A DNA stretch of 9,442 nucleotides from CAWDLX01 sp046728155 (GTDB taxonomy: Bacteria; Actinomycetota; Actinomycetes; Mycobacteriales; Micromonosporaceae), in assembly GCA_046728155.1 (NCBI GenBank), contig JBKPDY010000044.1, positions 1 to 9,442 of the forward strand, in the 5' to 3' direction. The notes beneath the pieces are model-generated. The model had not been told where the DNA came from. It saw only the letters and a program-made list of their open reading frames with translations, and searched no databases. The translations under genes and the position numbers were made by a program. Of this stretch, positions 1-5,996 are shown one piece after another. How positions within the stretch are numbered: position 1 is the first letter of the stretch; each line of letters opens with the position of its first letter.

Positions 1-491
1 ACGTGGTACTGCTCGAGAATGCGGTCACGCGCCGTACGGGAGACCGTTACGACCGCGGCGCTGTCGGCGCACAGCCGGTCGAGGATCTGTTGTTCGCGCG
101 GCGTCGGGACGGCAGGAACGCTGTGGACGACCGTGATGATCGGGGTGCGTACCTCGTTCATCAGCGCCAGTAGTTGAAGGTCTTCCGAGCCGTCGAATGC
201 TTCGAATGCGTACTGAACGATGACAACGTCAAATTCGTTCAGGGCCTTGACCGCGGCCGGCGAAGGATGGGGCGACTGGGTGTGCAGGTGGGCAACGACT
301 TCCAGCGCCTTCGATGCGATCTGCGTACGGACGACCCGCACGACGCCAACGGTGTCACCCGGCGCGTTCGCGGTCAGGCTCTGCATCAACGCCGCGGTGA
401 ATTCCGCTACCCGGTACGGCGAGGGCGGGTAGGGACTGAGAAACCCGAACGAAATAGGCACAGGCCCGCTTTCAGATCGCAGGCACAGCAT
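1..491 (-). CDS. Glycosyltransferase family 4-like protein, N-terminal part (3' end outside window)
   Basis: The minus-strand frame is open from an ATG at 491 to the window edge and gives about 163 residues, with no stop before position 1. Residues 14-39 read ISFGFLSPYPPSPYRVAEF followed by TAALMQSL, the typical N-terminal opening of group 1 (GT4-like, GT-B fold) glycosyltransferases. A Rossmann-like strand follows (NEFDVVIVQYAFEAF), then PIITVVHSVPAVPTPREQQ and AAVVTVSRTARDRI; the last matches the usual end of the acceptor-binding half. The family transfers a sugar from a nucleotide-sugar donor in the cytoplasm; the C-terminal donor-binding domain, and hence the donor, lies outside the window. 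The start is uncertain: a GTG at 461 is an alternative and neither has a strong Shine-Dalgarno site. It is divergent from the small gene at 673. The acceptor is unknown. Confidence 0.8.
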   Translation of the reverse strand, partial: MLCLRSESGPVPISFGFLSPYPPSPYRVAEFTAALMQSLTANAPGDTVGVVRVVRTQIASKALEVVAHLHTQSPHPSPAAVKALNEFDVVIVQYAFEAFDGSEDLQLLALMNEVRTPIITVVHSVPAVPTPREQQILDRLCADSAAVVTVSRTARDRILEQYH

Positions 492-660
492 AAGCAAACG
501 TCCGTTGACGCGCCGGGTCGGATTCCTCACGCCCGACCTGGCCTCATAGCCTCGCGATTGAGGTGAAAGCAGCGTACCACAGGGCATGTCAGCTCGCGCC
601 TGGATCCACTTTAGACACTCACCCACCTCCCGGCACGATGCATGCTCAGCGGACTGGGCG

Positions 661-666
661 TATGGT
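661..666 (+). promoter_or_regulatory. Candidate -10 hexamer (TATGGT) of a leaderless gene
   Basis: TATGGT fits the actinobacterial TANNNT -10 pattern and ends 6 nt before the ATG at 673, so transcription would begin at or beside the start codon. No convincing -35 element is seen 16-18 nt upstream. No Shine-Dalgarno sequence precedes the ATG, which agrees with leaderless translation. This is inferred from pattern and spacing only. Confidence 0.35.
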
Positions 667-672
667 CACCCC

Positions 673-1029
673 ATGGAACGCAACGCGTTGGCGCAGTTGC
701 TCGATCAGCCAGGCTCAACCGCGACCGCGGCCGCGTGCCGCACGGCTCTTGATGGCGGCGCCGAGCTCATGATCTGGGGTGGCGGCGCTCCCGCGAACCA
801 GATGCTCCCCGCATACCAACGACGGCAAGTGGCGACGGCATCTGCCGGGACGGCAACAACCGGATTCCCTGAAGCGTTGGCAGCCCTCCGCGACGCCGGC
901 GCCGCGCAGGTGCAACTGGCGCAGGTAACCGCGACGCGTCCGCCATACGTCTACATGGTGTTCCTATCCGGAGACCCGATCGCGGTCATGGCCTGCGTGG
1001 GGATCGACAAGGACCGTCGCATCGGCTGA
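673..1029 (+). CDS. Hypothetical protein, 118 aa
   Basis: The frame from ATG 673 to the TGA at 1027-1029 encodes a soluble-looking 118-residue protein beginning MERNALAQLLDQPGS. I do not recognise the family. It has an Ala-rich helical N-terminal half, a GELMIWGGGAPAN-like stretch with the core IWGGGAPAN near residue 35, a helical segment EALAALRDAGAAQVQLAQV, and a hydrophobic strand pair PPYVYMVFLSGDPIAVMACVG near the C-terminus. There is no signal peptide or membrane segment. The frame stays open upstream to 586, but that stretch reads as non-coding and the TATGGT element sits just before 673, so 673 is preferred. It converges on the cold-shock gene, leaving an 83-bp gap. Confidence 0.6.
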   Translation: MERNALAQLLDQPGSTATAAACRTALDGGAELMIWGGGAPANQMLPAYQRRQVATASAGTATTGFPEALAALRDAGAAQVQLAQVTATRPPYVYMVFLSGDPIAVMACVGIDKDRRIG

Positions 1030-1048
1030 GCGGTAACGCGTTGACAAG

Positions 1049-1080
1049 CCCGGCGGGCAGAAGCAATTCCACCTGCCGGG
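1049..1080. terminator. Possible bidirectional terminator hairpin
   Basis: The gap between the convergent genes ending at 1029 and 1113 contains CCCGGC (1049-1054) facing GCCGGG (1075-1080). An alternative, overlapping pairing is GGCAG (1056-1060) with CTGCC (1073-1077). There is no U-tract on either strand, so this is a weak call based mostly on position. Confidence 0.3.
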
Positions 1081-1112
1081 TACTTGCTTCGTCGTGGTGG
1101 ACGCTGGTCCGG

Positions 1113-1316
1113 TCAGACCAGCTGGATGTTCTGGGCCTGTGGACCCTTCGGTCCGCGCGAGATCTCGAACGTCACGCGCTGGTTCTCATCGAGGCTCCGG
1201 TAGCCGCCAGACGCGATAGCGCTGAAATGCGCGAACACGTCGGCACCACCGTCGTCCGGTGAGATGAAGCCGTAGCCCTTGTCGGCATTGAACCATTTCA
1301 CAGTGCCGGTAATCAT
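1113..1316 (-). CDS. Cold-shock protein (CspA family), 67 aa
   Basis: This is a complete single cold-shock domain (OB-fold) protein that binds single-stranded RNA and DNA and acts as an RNA chaperone. The protein starts MITGTVKWFNADKGYGFISP. RNP1 is KGYGFI at residues 13-18 and RNP2 is DVFAHF at 26-31; the C-terminus ends GPQAQNIQLV. Its length of 67 residues matches the family. The ATG at 1316 is chosen because GAAGGAG lies 5-6 nt upstream and the homologous region starts there; the longer open frame to 1394 would add non-homologous residues. It is divergent from the desaturase at 1681. The leader carries two perfect hairpins, described separately. Whether this copy is cold-induced or constitutive cannot be told from sequence, since actinomycetes carry several csp paralogues. 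Confidence 0.97.
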   Translation of the reverse strand: MITGTVKWFNADKGYGFISPDDGGADVFAHFSAIASGGYRSLDENQRVTFEISRGPKGPQAQNIQLV

Positions 1317-1338
1317 GTCGCTCCTTCGGGAGTTGTTC

Positions 1339-1359
1339 GACTCCACGCCATGTGGAGTC
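1339..1359 (-). promoter_or_regulatory. Perfect hairpin in the csp 5' leader near the RBS
   Basis: GACTCCAC (1339-1346) and GTGGAGTC (1352-1359) form an 8-bp perfect stem with a 5-nt loop. On the csp transcript this sits 22 nt upstream of the start codon and about 10 nt upstream of the Shine-Dalgarno sequence. Structured leaders that modulate translation are well known for cold-shock mRNAs. A regulatory role here is inferred. Confidence 0.45.
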
Positions 1360-1383
1360 AGGTCGCAGCAGGATCGCCGTTGG

Positions 1384-1429
1384 CCCGAAGACACAAGAAA
1401 GCGCCTGGGTCATACCGTCACCAGGCGCT
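1384..1429 (-). terminator. Terminator-like hairpin upstream of csp (candidate attenuator)
   Basis: Read on the minus strand, AGCGCCTGG and CCAGGCGCT (1429-1421 and 1408-1400) form a 9-bp perfect stem with a 12-nt loop. A T-rich run, TTTCTTGTGTCTT, follows (from 1400 down to 1388). The shape is that of an intrinsic terminator pointing at the csp gene 84 nt away. No minus-strand gene ends upstream of it, so it either attenuates the csp transcript itself, ends spurious antisense transcription from the desaturase side, or is simply leader structure. Confidence 0.45.
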
Positions 1430-1680
1430 GGCAAAGTATGCGGAAACCGAACTACGACTGAACGGTAGCACGCGTGGTCACGGCCCGCCACCGAGACCAT
1501 GTCCACGTGGGACGCTCGCGACACTCATTGTTCAACATCCTCGACAAGTAGGCACCATCCGGCCGGGGTACCATGACCCTACGTGCCGGTAGGTTCCGGC
1601 GCTCAATTGGCTGCCCAGACCTCGCGGTCACGCTGACGAGCGGACTCTCGCCGAGACCAGTGTTGACTAGGAGTACATCC

Positions 1681-2634
1681 GTGACTGCCGTTTCCTCCGT
1701 ACTGGATCGTGACCAGATCCGCCCCGACGGACCCAAGCCTCTCCTGGAGGCACCACATTCGAGGCTCGCCTCCGTCGCCCTATGGGTCTTCGTCGTCGTG
1801 CCCTTCATCGCTCTGCTCGCCGCGATACCCATCGCCTGGGGATGGGGACTTTCGCCGCTGGACGCAATCTTGGCGGTAGCCGCATACCTGATCTCCGGCT
1901 TTGGCGTCACGACCGGATTCCACCGCTACCTGACCCACGGCTCCTTCAAAGCGCGACGCGGCCTGAGGATCACTCTTGCCGTCGCCGGCTCACTCGCGCT
2001 GGAGGGCCCTCCGACCCAATGGGTCGCCGATCACCGCCGCCACCACGCCTTCGCCGACCGCGAAGGCGACCCGCACTCGCCTTGGCGCTACGGCACATCC
2101 ATCGCCGCGCTGGCCAAGGGTCTCTTGTACGCGCATGTCGGCTGGCTGTTCAGCCGCGAAGTCAGCAACAAAGCCCGTTTCGCCCCTGACCTGCTCGCCG
2201 ATCGCGACATCCAGCGCGTCGATCGGCTGTTCGTTCCCCTCATGGCTCTTTCGCTGTTCACCCCGGCGCTTGTTGGCGGCCTCGTCACCGGATCATGGAT
2301 CGGCGCCGTGACTGCGTTCTTCTGGGCGAGCCTGGTCCGGATCGCGCTGCTGCACCACGTCACATGGTCGGTCAACTCCATCTGCCACGTCGTCGGCGAA
2401 CGTCCGTTCATGAGCAGGGACCGGGCGACCAACTTCTGGCCACTCGCCATCCTGTCGTTCGGGGAAAGTTGGCACAACTCCCATCACGCCGACCCCACCG
2501 CTGCCCGCCACGGCGTCCTACCACGCCAACTCGACCCATCGGCCCGACTGATCTGGCTCTTCGAGAAGCTCTCCTGGGCCACCGACGTACGATGGCCGAA
2601 CCCGCAGCGCCTCGCTGATCGCCGTTCGCCGTGA
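1681..2634 (+). CDS. Acyl-CoA / acyl-lipid fatty-acid desaturase, 317 aa
   Basis: This is a membrane di-iron desaturase of the stearoyl-CoA Delta9 type, which introduces a double bond into fatty acyl chains using O2 and electrons from a redox partner. All three histidine boxes are present: HRYLTH at residues 81-86, HRRHH at 118-122 and HNSHH at 265-269. Also present are the family's GDPHSP (129-134), HVGWLF (152-157), the extra HH...WSVNSICH ligand region (225-236) and GESWHNSHH. Hydrophobic membrane segments lie near residues 30-53, 58-78, 95-107 and 183-224. The GTG at 1681 is chosen because AGGAG sits 7 nt before it; the frame extends upstream to 1573 but that part is not family-like. No cytochrome b5 or ferredoxin domain is fused and no redox partner is adjacent. 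It is divergent from the cold-shock gene, which suggests a role in adjusting membrane fluidity at low temperature. Confidence 0.95.
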   Translation: MTAVSSVLDRDQIRPDGPKPLLEAPHSRLASVALWVFVVVPFIALLAAIPIAWGWGLSPLDAILAVAAYLISGFGVTTGFHRYLTHGSFKARRGLRITLAVAGSLALEGPPTQWVADHRRHHAFADREGDPHSPWRYGTSIAALAKGLLYAHVGWLFSREVSNKARFAPDLLADRDIQRVDRLFVPLMALSLFTPALVGGLVTGSWIGAVTAFFWASLVRIALLHHVTWSVNSICHVVGERPFMSRDRATNFWPLAILSFGESWHNSHHADPTAARHGVLPRQLDPSARLIWLFEKLSWATDVRWPNPQRLADRRSP

Positions 2635-2691
2635 CACTGTAACTGGTCGGCGTGGGTGTGGCGGCACTCACGATCGGCGCTCAGCTCGCGG

Positions 2692-2697
2692 TAGTTT
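2692..2697 (+). promoter_or_regulatory. Candidate -10 hexamer (TAGTTT) of a leaderless gene
   Basis: TAGTTT matches TANNNT and is followed by 7 nt and then the ATG at 2705, the spacing expected for a leaderless transcript. No clear -35 and no Shine-Dalgarno sequence is seen. Confidence 0.35.
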
Positions 2698-2704
2698 GGA
2701 TGGC

Positions 2705-2926
2705 ATGACGATGATCGTCCTCCGGGTGCGATTCGTCGGTGGCGGTCAGATGGACCTGACCCACGAGGACCCCGAGCTCGACGAATCCACGACGATTGAG
2801 CGGGCGATCAGCGCGCTCTCCACCGACGGGGGTGCTCTGCGCTGCCGGCATGGCGACCGGCTCGTGATCTTATACGGTCGCGGCGTTGCCGCCATCGAAG
2901 TAGCGCCAAGGGGTGCGGTCGTCTGA
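2705..2926 (+). CDS. Small hypothetical protein, 73 aa
   Basis: This small soluble protein begins MTMIVLRVRFVGGGQMDL and ends at the TGA at 2924-2926. I do not recognise it. It looks like a compact alpha/beta fold: strand VLRVRFVG, an acidic turn (HEDPELDES), a helix (TIERAISALSTDG), then strands around ALRCRHGDRLVILYGRGVAAIEVAP. The ATG at 2705 is preferred over an in-frame TTG at 2696 because of the -10 element and because 2696 overlaps that element. A second ATG at 2711 is possible. It follows the desaturase by 70 bp on the same strand but seems to have its own promoter. It converges on the small gene ending at 3038. Confidence 0.6.
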   Translation: MTMIVLRVRFVGGGQMDLTHEDPELDESTTIERAISALSTDGGALRCRHGDRLVILYGRGVAAIEVAPRGAVV

Positions 2927-3037
2927 CATCATCCACTGTGGACCGAGACGGTGAAGGTCCTCTTTGGACGCATCCGGCTTTCCACAGCTGACGCACGGGC
3001 CGCCTTCACGTGAACTATGGCGCCCGGACTCGGCGGC

Positions 3038-3223
3038 CTAGGAATCCTTGATCGAGACGCGAACACCCTCGGCGGTTGTCTCGATGACCAAGCGCTCAAC
3101 CAAGCCGCTCTCCGGCATCATGGCCTGGTAGAGCTCATCGTTACTGAGATAGACCTCGCCCCCGGCCCGGGAGACCAGGACCATGAGCACCGCGCGGAGG
3201 TTTGCGTCACTCAGATAAGGCAT
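3038..3223 (-). CDS. Small hypothetical protein, 61 aa
   Basis: The ATG at 3223 is preceded by an excellent Shine-Dalgarno sequence (ACAGGAGG, 9 nt away), which decides this start over longer open frames reaching 3268. The protein starts MPYLSDANLRAVLMVLVSRA. Two helices are followed by EVYLSNDELYQAMMPE and a C-terminal strand pair (LVIETTAEGVRVSIKD), a layout that could form a small helix-strand domain. I do not recognise the family and no catalytic motif is visible. The gene at 3290-3508 lies 66 bp upstream on the same strand, so the two may be cotranscribed. Confidence 0.65.
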   Translation of the reverse strand: MPYLSDANLRAVLMVLVSRAGGEVYLSNDELYQAMMPESGLVERLVIETTAEGVRVSIKDS

Positions 3224-3289
3224 CGTCGACCGCCTCCTGTCAGAATCACGGTGAACGGCAAGCGTCATCGCACGACAAATGTGGCACCG

Positions 3290-3508
3290 TCACGTTGCGA
3301 CCTCCCGCCAATCCGGCCGCCCGCCCATCCACGCATTTGCGAGGATCTCAGCTGATGCCAGCCCAGGACATTGGTGCACGGTCGATCGACCCGTGGCCCC
3401 GCCCGTCCTGGCCTCCACTTCCCACCGTTCGCCGTCGGTCCGAATGAAAACGTCCCGACGCCCGCGGGGCTCAGAGTGACCATTCCACCAGTGCCGCTCT
3501 ACTCTCAC
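3290..3508 (-). CDS. Small hypothetical protein, 72 aa
   Basis: The GTG start at 3508 gives a basic protein beginning MRVERHWWNGHSEPRGRRDV and continuing FIRTDGERWEVEARTGGATG, then a helix (SAEILANAWMGG) and the end RPDWREVAT. The Trp/Arg/Asp-rich pattern, alternating strands and C-terminal helix look like a real small conserved protein, but I cannot assign a function. The start is supported by a promoter-like element ending 7 nt upstream and no Shine-Dalgarno site, as for leaderless genes. The overlapping open frame at 3265-3483 is a shadow. The upstream region is shared divergently with the DEAD-box helicase leader. Confidence 0.6.
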   Translation of the reverse strand: MRVERHWWNGHSEPRGRRDVFIRTDGERWEVEARTGGATGRSTVHQCPGLASAEILANAWMGGRPDWREVAT

Positions 3509-3515
3509 ACTGCTG

Positions 3516-3544
3516 ACCGTATAACACGTGCAGGGTGCTGAGAA
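3516..3544 (-). promoter_or_regulatory. Candidate leaderless promoter for the 72-aa gene
   Basis: On the minus strand TTCTCA (3544-3539, 4/6 to TTGACA) is followed by 17 nt and then TACGGT (3521-3516). Seven more nucleotides lead to the GTG start at 3508. An overlapping TATACG (3523-3518) is an alternative -10. Spacing to the start codon fits leaderless transcription. Confidence 0.4.
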
Positions 3545-3598
3545 CGGTTAGCGATCTTGGACTCTCTCTGCACAAGGCCGTCCGCGGCTGGGATGCGG

Positions 3599-3719
3599 TA
3601 TGCTGTGTCTTGCGGCTCGAATTCAACGATCTTTGCCGCCATTAATTTTGACCAGCATGCGTCCGCGCCGTGCCACGGCCGCACCAGGCAGGTCGACCCT
3701 CAGATAATCGGAGACCCGT
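3599..3719 (+). promoter_or_regulatory. DEAD-box helicase leader region with candidate -10
   Basis: TATGCT (3599-3604) is a fair -10 with no good -35; transcription from it would give a leader of roughly 110 nt. The leader includes GCGGC (3612-3616) and GCCGC (3635-3639), which can form a weak 5-bp stem, followed by an unusually AT-rich tract, ATTAATTTTG (3641-3650). The helicase Shine-Dalgarno sequence GGAG is at 3710-3713. Long leaders are common on cold-regulated helicase mRNAs; regulation here is inferred. Confidence 0.35.
3657..3707 (+). CDS. Possible 16-codon upstream ORF in the helicase leader
   Basis: ATG at 3657 opens a frame reading MRPRRATAAPGRSTLR with TAA at 3705-3707, ending 2 nt before the helicase Shine-Dalgarno sequence. 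Four arginines and no acidic residue make it very basic. Its position would let ribosomes finishing it affect helicase initiation. It has no clear Shine-Dalgarno site of its own, and a frame this short can occur by chance. Confidence 0.25.
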   Translation: MRPRRATAAPGRSTLR

Positions 3720-5063
3720 ATGGCGGCCCGCCGCCCCTCACTCACACACTCCTCTGCCGCGCTCACCTTTGCCGACCTCGGGTTGCCCCCCGTCCTGGTC
3801 CGGGCGCTCGCGGCGCAAGGCGCAACCGCGCCGTTCCCCATCCAGGCGGCCACGCTGCCCGATGCCCTCGCCGGACGCGATGTTCTGGGTCGTGGTCGCA
3901 CCGGTTCGGGCAAGACCTACGCCTTCGTACTGCCAATGCTCGCACGCCTGGCTGCGAGTTCTTCCCCACGCCGGCCGAATCGTCCCAGGGCACTGATCCT
4001 CGCGCCCACACGGGAACTGGCGGCTCAGATCGCCGCAGCCGCCCAGCCTTTGGCCGACGCGCTGTCGCTTCGCATGCTTACCGTGTTCGGCGGGGCGCGC
4101 TATGGTCCGCAGATCGCCGGCCTCCGCGCCGGCGTCGATGTCCTCGTCGCTTGCCCCGGACGTCTCATGGATCACCTCAGGGCGGGACACGCTCGCCTCG
4201 ATGCGGTCGAGATCACTGTGCTCGACGAGGCCGACCACATGGCCGACCTCGGCTTCCTGCCCGTCGTTGCGGACCTGCTGGACCGGACACCCCGCTCCGG
4301 CCAGCGGCTGCTCTTTTCGGCCACTCTCGACGCCAGCGTCGATCGTCTCGTACGGCGCTTTCTTTCCGACCCGACTGTCCACAGTGTCGACTCGGTCCTA
4401 TCGCCGGTCGCCGGAATGTCGCACCACGTCCTGCATGTCGCCCACGACGACCGGCTTCCGGTGCTCGTCGACCTGGTCGCCGCCCCCGGCCGAACGCTGG
4501 TCTTCACCAGGACCAAGCACGGGGCGAAGGCCTTGACCCGCCGGCTCGTCAACGCCGGGGTGCCAGCGGTGGAGCTGCATGGCAACCTGGCCCAGTCTGC
4601 GCGCACCCGCAACCTGCTCGCATTCGCCAATGGCAGCGCGAACACGTTGGTGGCCACAGACATCGCCGCCCGCGGCATTCACGTCGACGATGTCGCCCGC
4701 GTCATCCACGCGGATCCGCCGGGTGAGCACAAGGCCTATCTGCACCGATCCGGCCGTACGGCTCGCGCGGGAGCTGCCGGGACCGTCATCACACTCATGA
4801 CCGATGAACAGGTCAGGGATGTCCGCGAACTGGTCCGCCAGGCCGGTATCACGGTAACCACAACGAGGTTGCGGGTTGGTCATCCATTACTGGTCAGACT
4901 CGCCCCGGGCGAGCGTTCATTTGCCTCCGCGCCGCAACCTACTGCGGTGGCGGCCCCACCGCATCCTCTGCGCTACCACCGCGGTCGGCCGGGCCCGCGC
5001 GCGGGTTTCACGATCGCAGCGGCTCCTGCCCAGGCGGGCCAGCGACACCGTCGCCGTTCCTGA
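3720..5063 (+). CDS. DEAD-box ATP-dependent RNA helicase, 447 aa
   Basis: This superfamily 2 RNA helicase uses ATP to unwind RNA structure; relatives act in ribosome assembly, mRNA decay and cold growth. Motifs run in order: Q motif around FADLGLPP...PFPIQ (17-42), motif I GRTGSGKT (59-66), Ia PTRELA (96-101), Ib GG (124-125) and CPGRLMD (145-151), II DEAD (169-172), III SAT (200-202), IV LVFTRT (260-265), V TDIAARGI (313-320), VI HRSGRTARAG (342-351). Both RecA-like domains are complete. The tail from about residue 385 is Ala/Pro-rich and ends in a basic run (RYHRGRPGPR, GQRHRRRS), a plausible RNA-binding extension; there is no DbpA-type RNA-binding domain. The ATG at 3720 has GGAG 6 nt upstream. 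It is closest in layout to actinobacterial RhlE/DeaD-like proteins. Convergent with the sigma-factor gene. Confidence 0.95.
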   Translation: MAARRPSLTHSSAALTFADLGLPPVLVRALAAQGATAPFPIQAATLPDALAGRDVLGRGRTGSGKTYAFVLPMLARLAASSSPRRPNRPRALILAPTRELAAQIAAAAQPLADALSLRMLTVFGGARYGPQIAGLRAGVDVLVACPGRLMDHLRAGHARLDAVEITVLDEADHMADLGFLPVVADLLDRTPRSGQRLLFSATLDASVDRLVRRFLSDPTVHSVDSVLSPVAGMSHHVLHVAHDDRLPVLVDLVAAPGRTLVFTRTKHGAKALTRRLVNAGVPAVELHGNLAQSARTRNLLAFANGSANTLVATDIAARGIHVDDVARVIHADPPGEHKAYLHRSGRTARAGAAGTVITLMTDEQVRDVRELVRQAGITVTTTRLRVGHPLLVRLAPGERSFASAPQPTAVAAPPHPLRYHRGRPGPRAGFTIAAAPAQAGQRHRRRS

Positions 5064-5077
5064 GTTGCAGGACGGCC

Positions 5078-5100
5078 GGGACCGCATGCCCGACGGTCCC
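5078..5100. terminator. Hairpin terminator between convergent genes
   Basis: GGGACCG (5078-5084) and CGGTCCC (5094-5100) form a perfect 7-bp GC-rich stem with a 9-nt loop, 14 nt after the helicase stop and 14 nt before the end of the convergent sigma-factor gene. No U-tract follows in either direction, so it would be a U-less actinobacterial-style terminator, possibly serving both genes. Confidence 0.5.
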
Positions 5101-5114
5101 CATGGTTCGAACGC

Positions 5115-5996
5115 TCAGTCGAGCGCAGCCAGATCGAGTCGGTCGAGCCGGGTCGGATCGGCCACGATGTCGATCTCCACGATCCGTCCGTATCTCACCG
5201 TGAACGCGAGGACCGTGGTGGGGCGGCCGTGCGGGGCCACGACGATGCCCACGGTCGAGTTCACCAACGCGAGCTGTGCGGATCCGGCGTAGCGGGAGAA
5301 GGCCAGCGCCTGCCCGGCCACCGCCGACGCGCCGCGCACCTCCCGCGGCGTACCGGCGGCGGCGGCGTCGGCCCGGGCGACCACGTCGGGGGCAAGAAGT
5401 GCGACGAGCCGGTCGAAGTCCCCTTCGCGCGAGGCGGCAAGGAAGGCCGCGACGGCGGCGCGTTGCCCGCGCGGGTCCGTGTCGGGAGCCGAGGGCGCGG
5501 CCTGGATCCGACGCCGGGCACGGCTGGCCAGCTTTCGCGCGGTGGTAGCGGTTCTTCCGACTATGGGTGCGATCTCGTCGTACGGCATCGCGAACAGGTC
5601 GTGTAGGACGTATACGAGCCGTTCAGCGGGAGTCAGCGTGTCGAGTAACACCATCAGCGCGAGGCCGACAGAGTCGGCGAGCAGCGCCTCCTGCTCCGGG
5701 TCGACCTCGCCGTCGTGGGCGACCAGAGCGTCCAGCTCAGTCAGATCCAGGGGGTCCTCGCGCCGCGCGCGCCGTGAGCGCAGCATGTCCAGGCAGACCC
5801 GGCCGACGACGGTGGTCAGCCAGCCACCCAGGTTCTCCACGCCGCTCGTGTCGGCCCGGCTGACGCGCAGCCAGGATTCCTGCAGCGCATCGTCGGCCTC
5901 GCTTCGCGAGCCGAGCATCCGGTACGCGACGGCACGCAAGCGGGCACGATGCGCCTCAAACCGTTCCGCCAGCCACGTCTCGTCGTCCACGGTCAC
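5115..5996 (-). CDS. ECF sigma factor with SnoaL-like C-terminal domain, 293 aa
   Basis: The protein directs RNA polymerase to a small regulon. Sigma region 2 spans about residues 10-78 (ARLRAVAYRMLGSRSEADDA, LQESWLRV, GWLTTVVGRVCLDMLRSRRA). Region 4 spans about 110-165 (LTPAERLVYVLHDLFAMPYDEIAPIVG, then a recognition helix TATTARKLASRARRRIQ). A SnoaL/NTF2-like domain follows from about 180 (AFLAASREGDFDRLVALL...) to the end, closing EIDIVADPTRLDRLDL. In ECF41-type factors such a fused tail replaces a separate anti-sigma factor; ADPTRL sits where their NPDKL motif lies, but the linker WLPEP motif is absent, so this is a relative rather than a textbook ECF41. No anti-sigma gene is adjacent. 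GTG 5996 is preferred; in-frame alternatives are GTG 5990 and ATG 6038. Divergent from the SRPBCC gene, its likely target. Confidence 0.9.
   Translation of the reverse strand: MTVDDETWLAERFEAHRARLRAVAYRMLGSRSEADDALQESWLRVSRADTSGVENLGGWLTTVVGRVCLDMLRSRRARREDPLDLTELDALVAHDGEVDPEQEALLADSVGLALMVLLDTLTPAERLVYVLHDLFAMPYDEIAPIVGRTATTARKLASRARRRIQAAPSAPDTDPRGQRAAVAAFLAASREGDFDRLVALLAPDVVARADAAAAGTPREVRGASAVAGQALAFSRYAGSAQLALVNSTVGIVVAPHGRPTTVLAFTVRYGRIVEIDIVADPTRLDRLDLAALD

Larger units (their letters stand above)
1317..1680. other. Divergent csp/desaturase intergenic region
   Basis: This 364-bp gap has no gene I can support. It must hold promoters for both flanking genes. On the minus strand TACCGT (1467-1462) and TACTTT (1438-1433) are TANNNT-type -10 candidates for csp, without good -35 partners. 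If TACTTT is used, transcription would start inside the upstream hairpin; if TACCGT is used, both hairpins are transcribed. On the plus strand I see no convincing promoter for the desaturase. An imperfectly placed GCCGG/CCGGC repeat lies at 1585-1600. The open frames across this gap, including the 36-codon upstream extension of the desaturase frame, lack coding character. Confidence 0.5.

Noticed and set aside
1041..1069. Perfect TTGACA (1041-1046) as a plus-strand promoter
   Set aside because: The hexamer 17 nt downstream is CAATTC, a poor -10, and the transcript would run only antisense to csp.
1573..1680. Upstream extension of the desaturase to ATG 1573
   Set aside because: The added 36 residues do not look like the family and the GTG at 1681 has a well-placed AGGAG.
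1452..1910. 152-aa minus-strand frame upstream of csp
   Set aside because: Antisense to the desaturase 5' region, low-complexity composition and no homologous motif. It was considered as a gene whose terminator would explain the hairpin at 1384-1429, but there is no support.
2932..2942. Short palindrome TCCACTGTGGA in the gap between convergent small genes
   Set aside because: Stem too short and no T-tract; a second short palindrome, TTCACGTGAA, lies at 3006-3015. Both are within chance expectation.
3557..4726. 389-aa plus-strand open frame overlapping the helicase
   Set aside because: It is a shadow of the helicase in another frame: extreme Arg/Pro composition, no domain, and the overlapping frame carries every DEAD-box motif.
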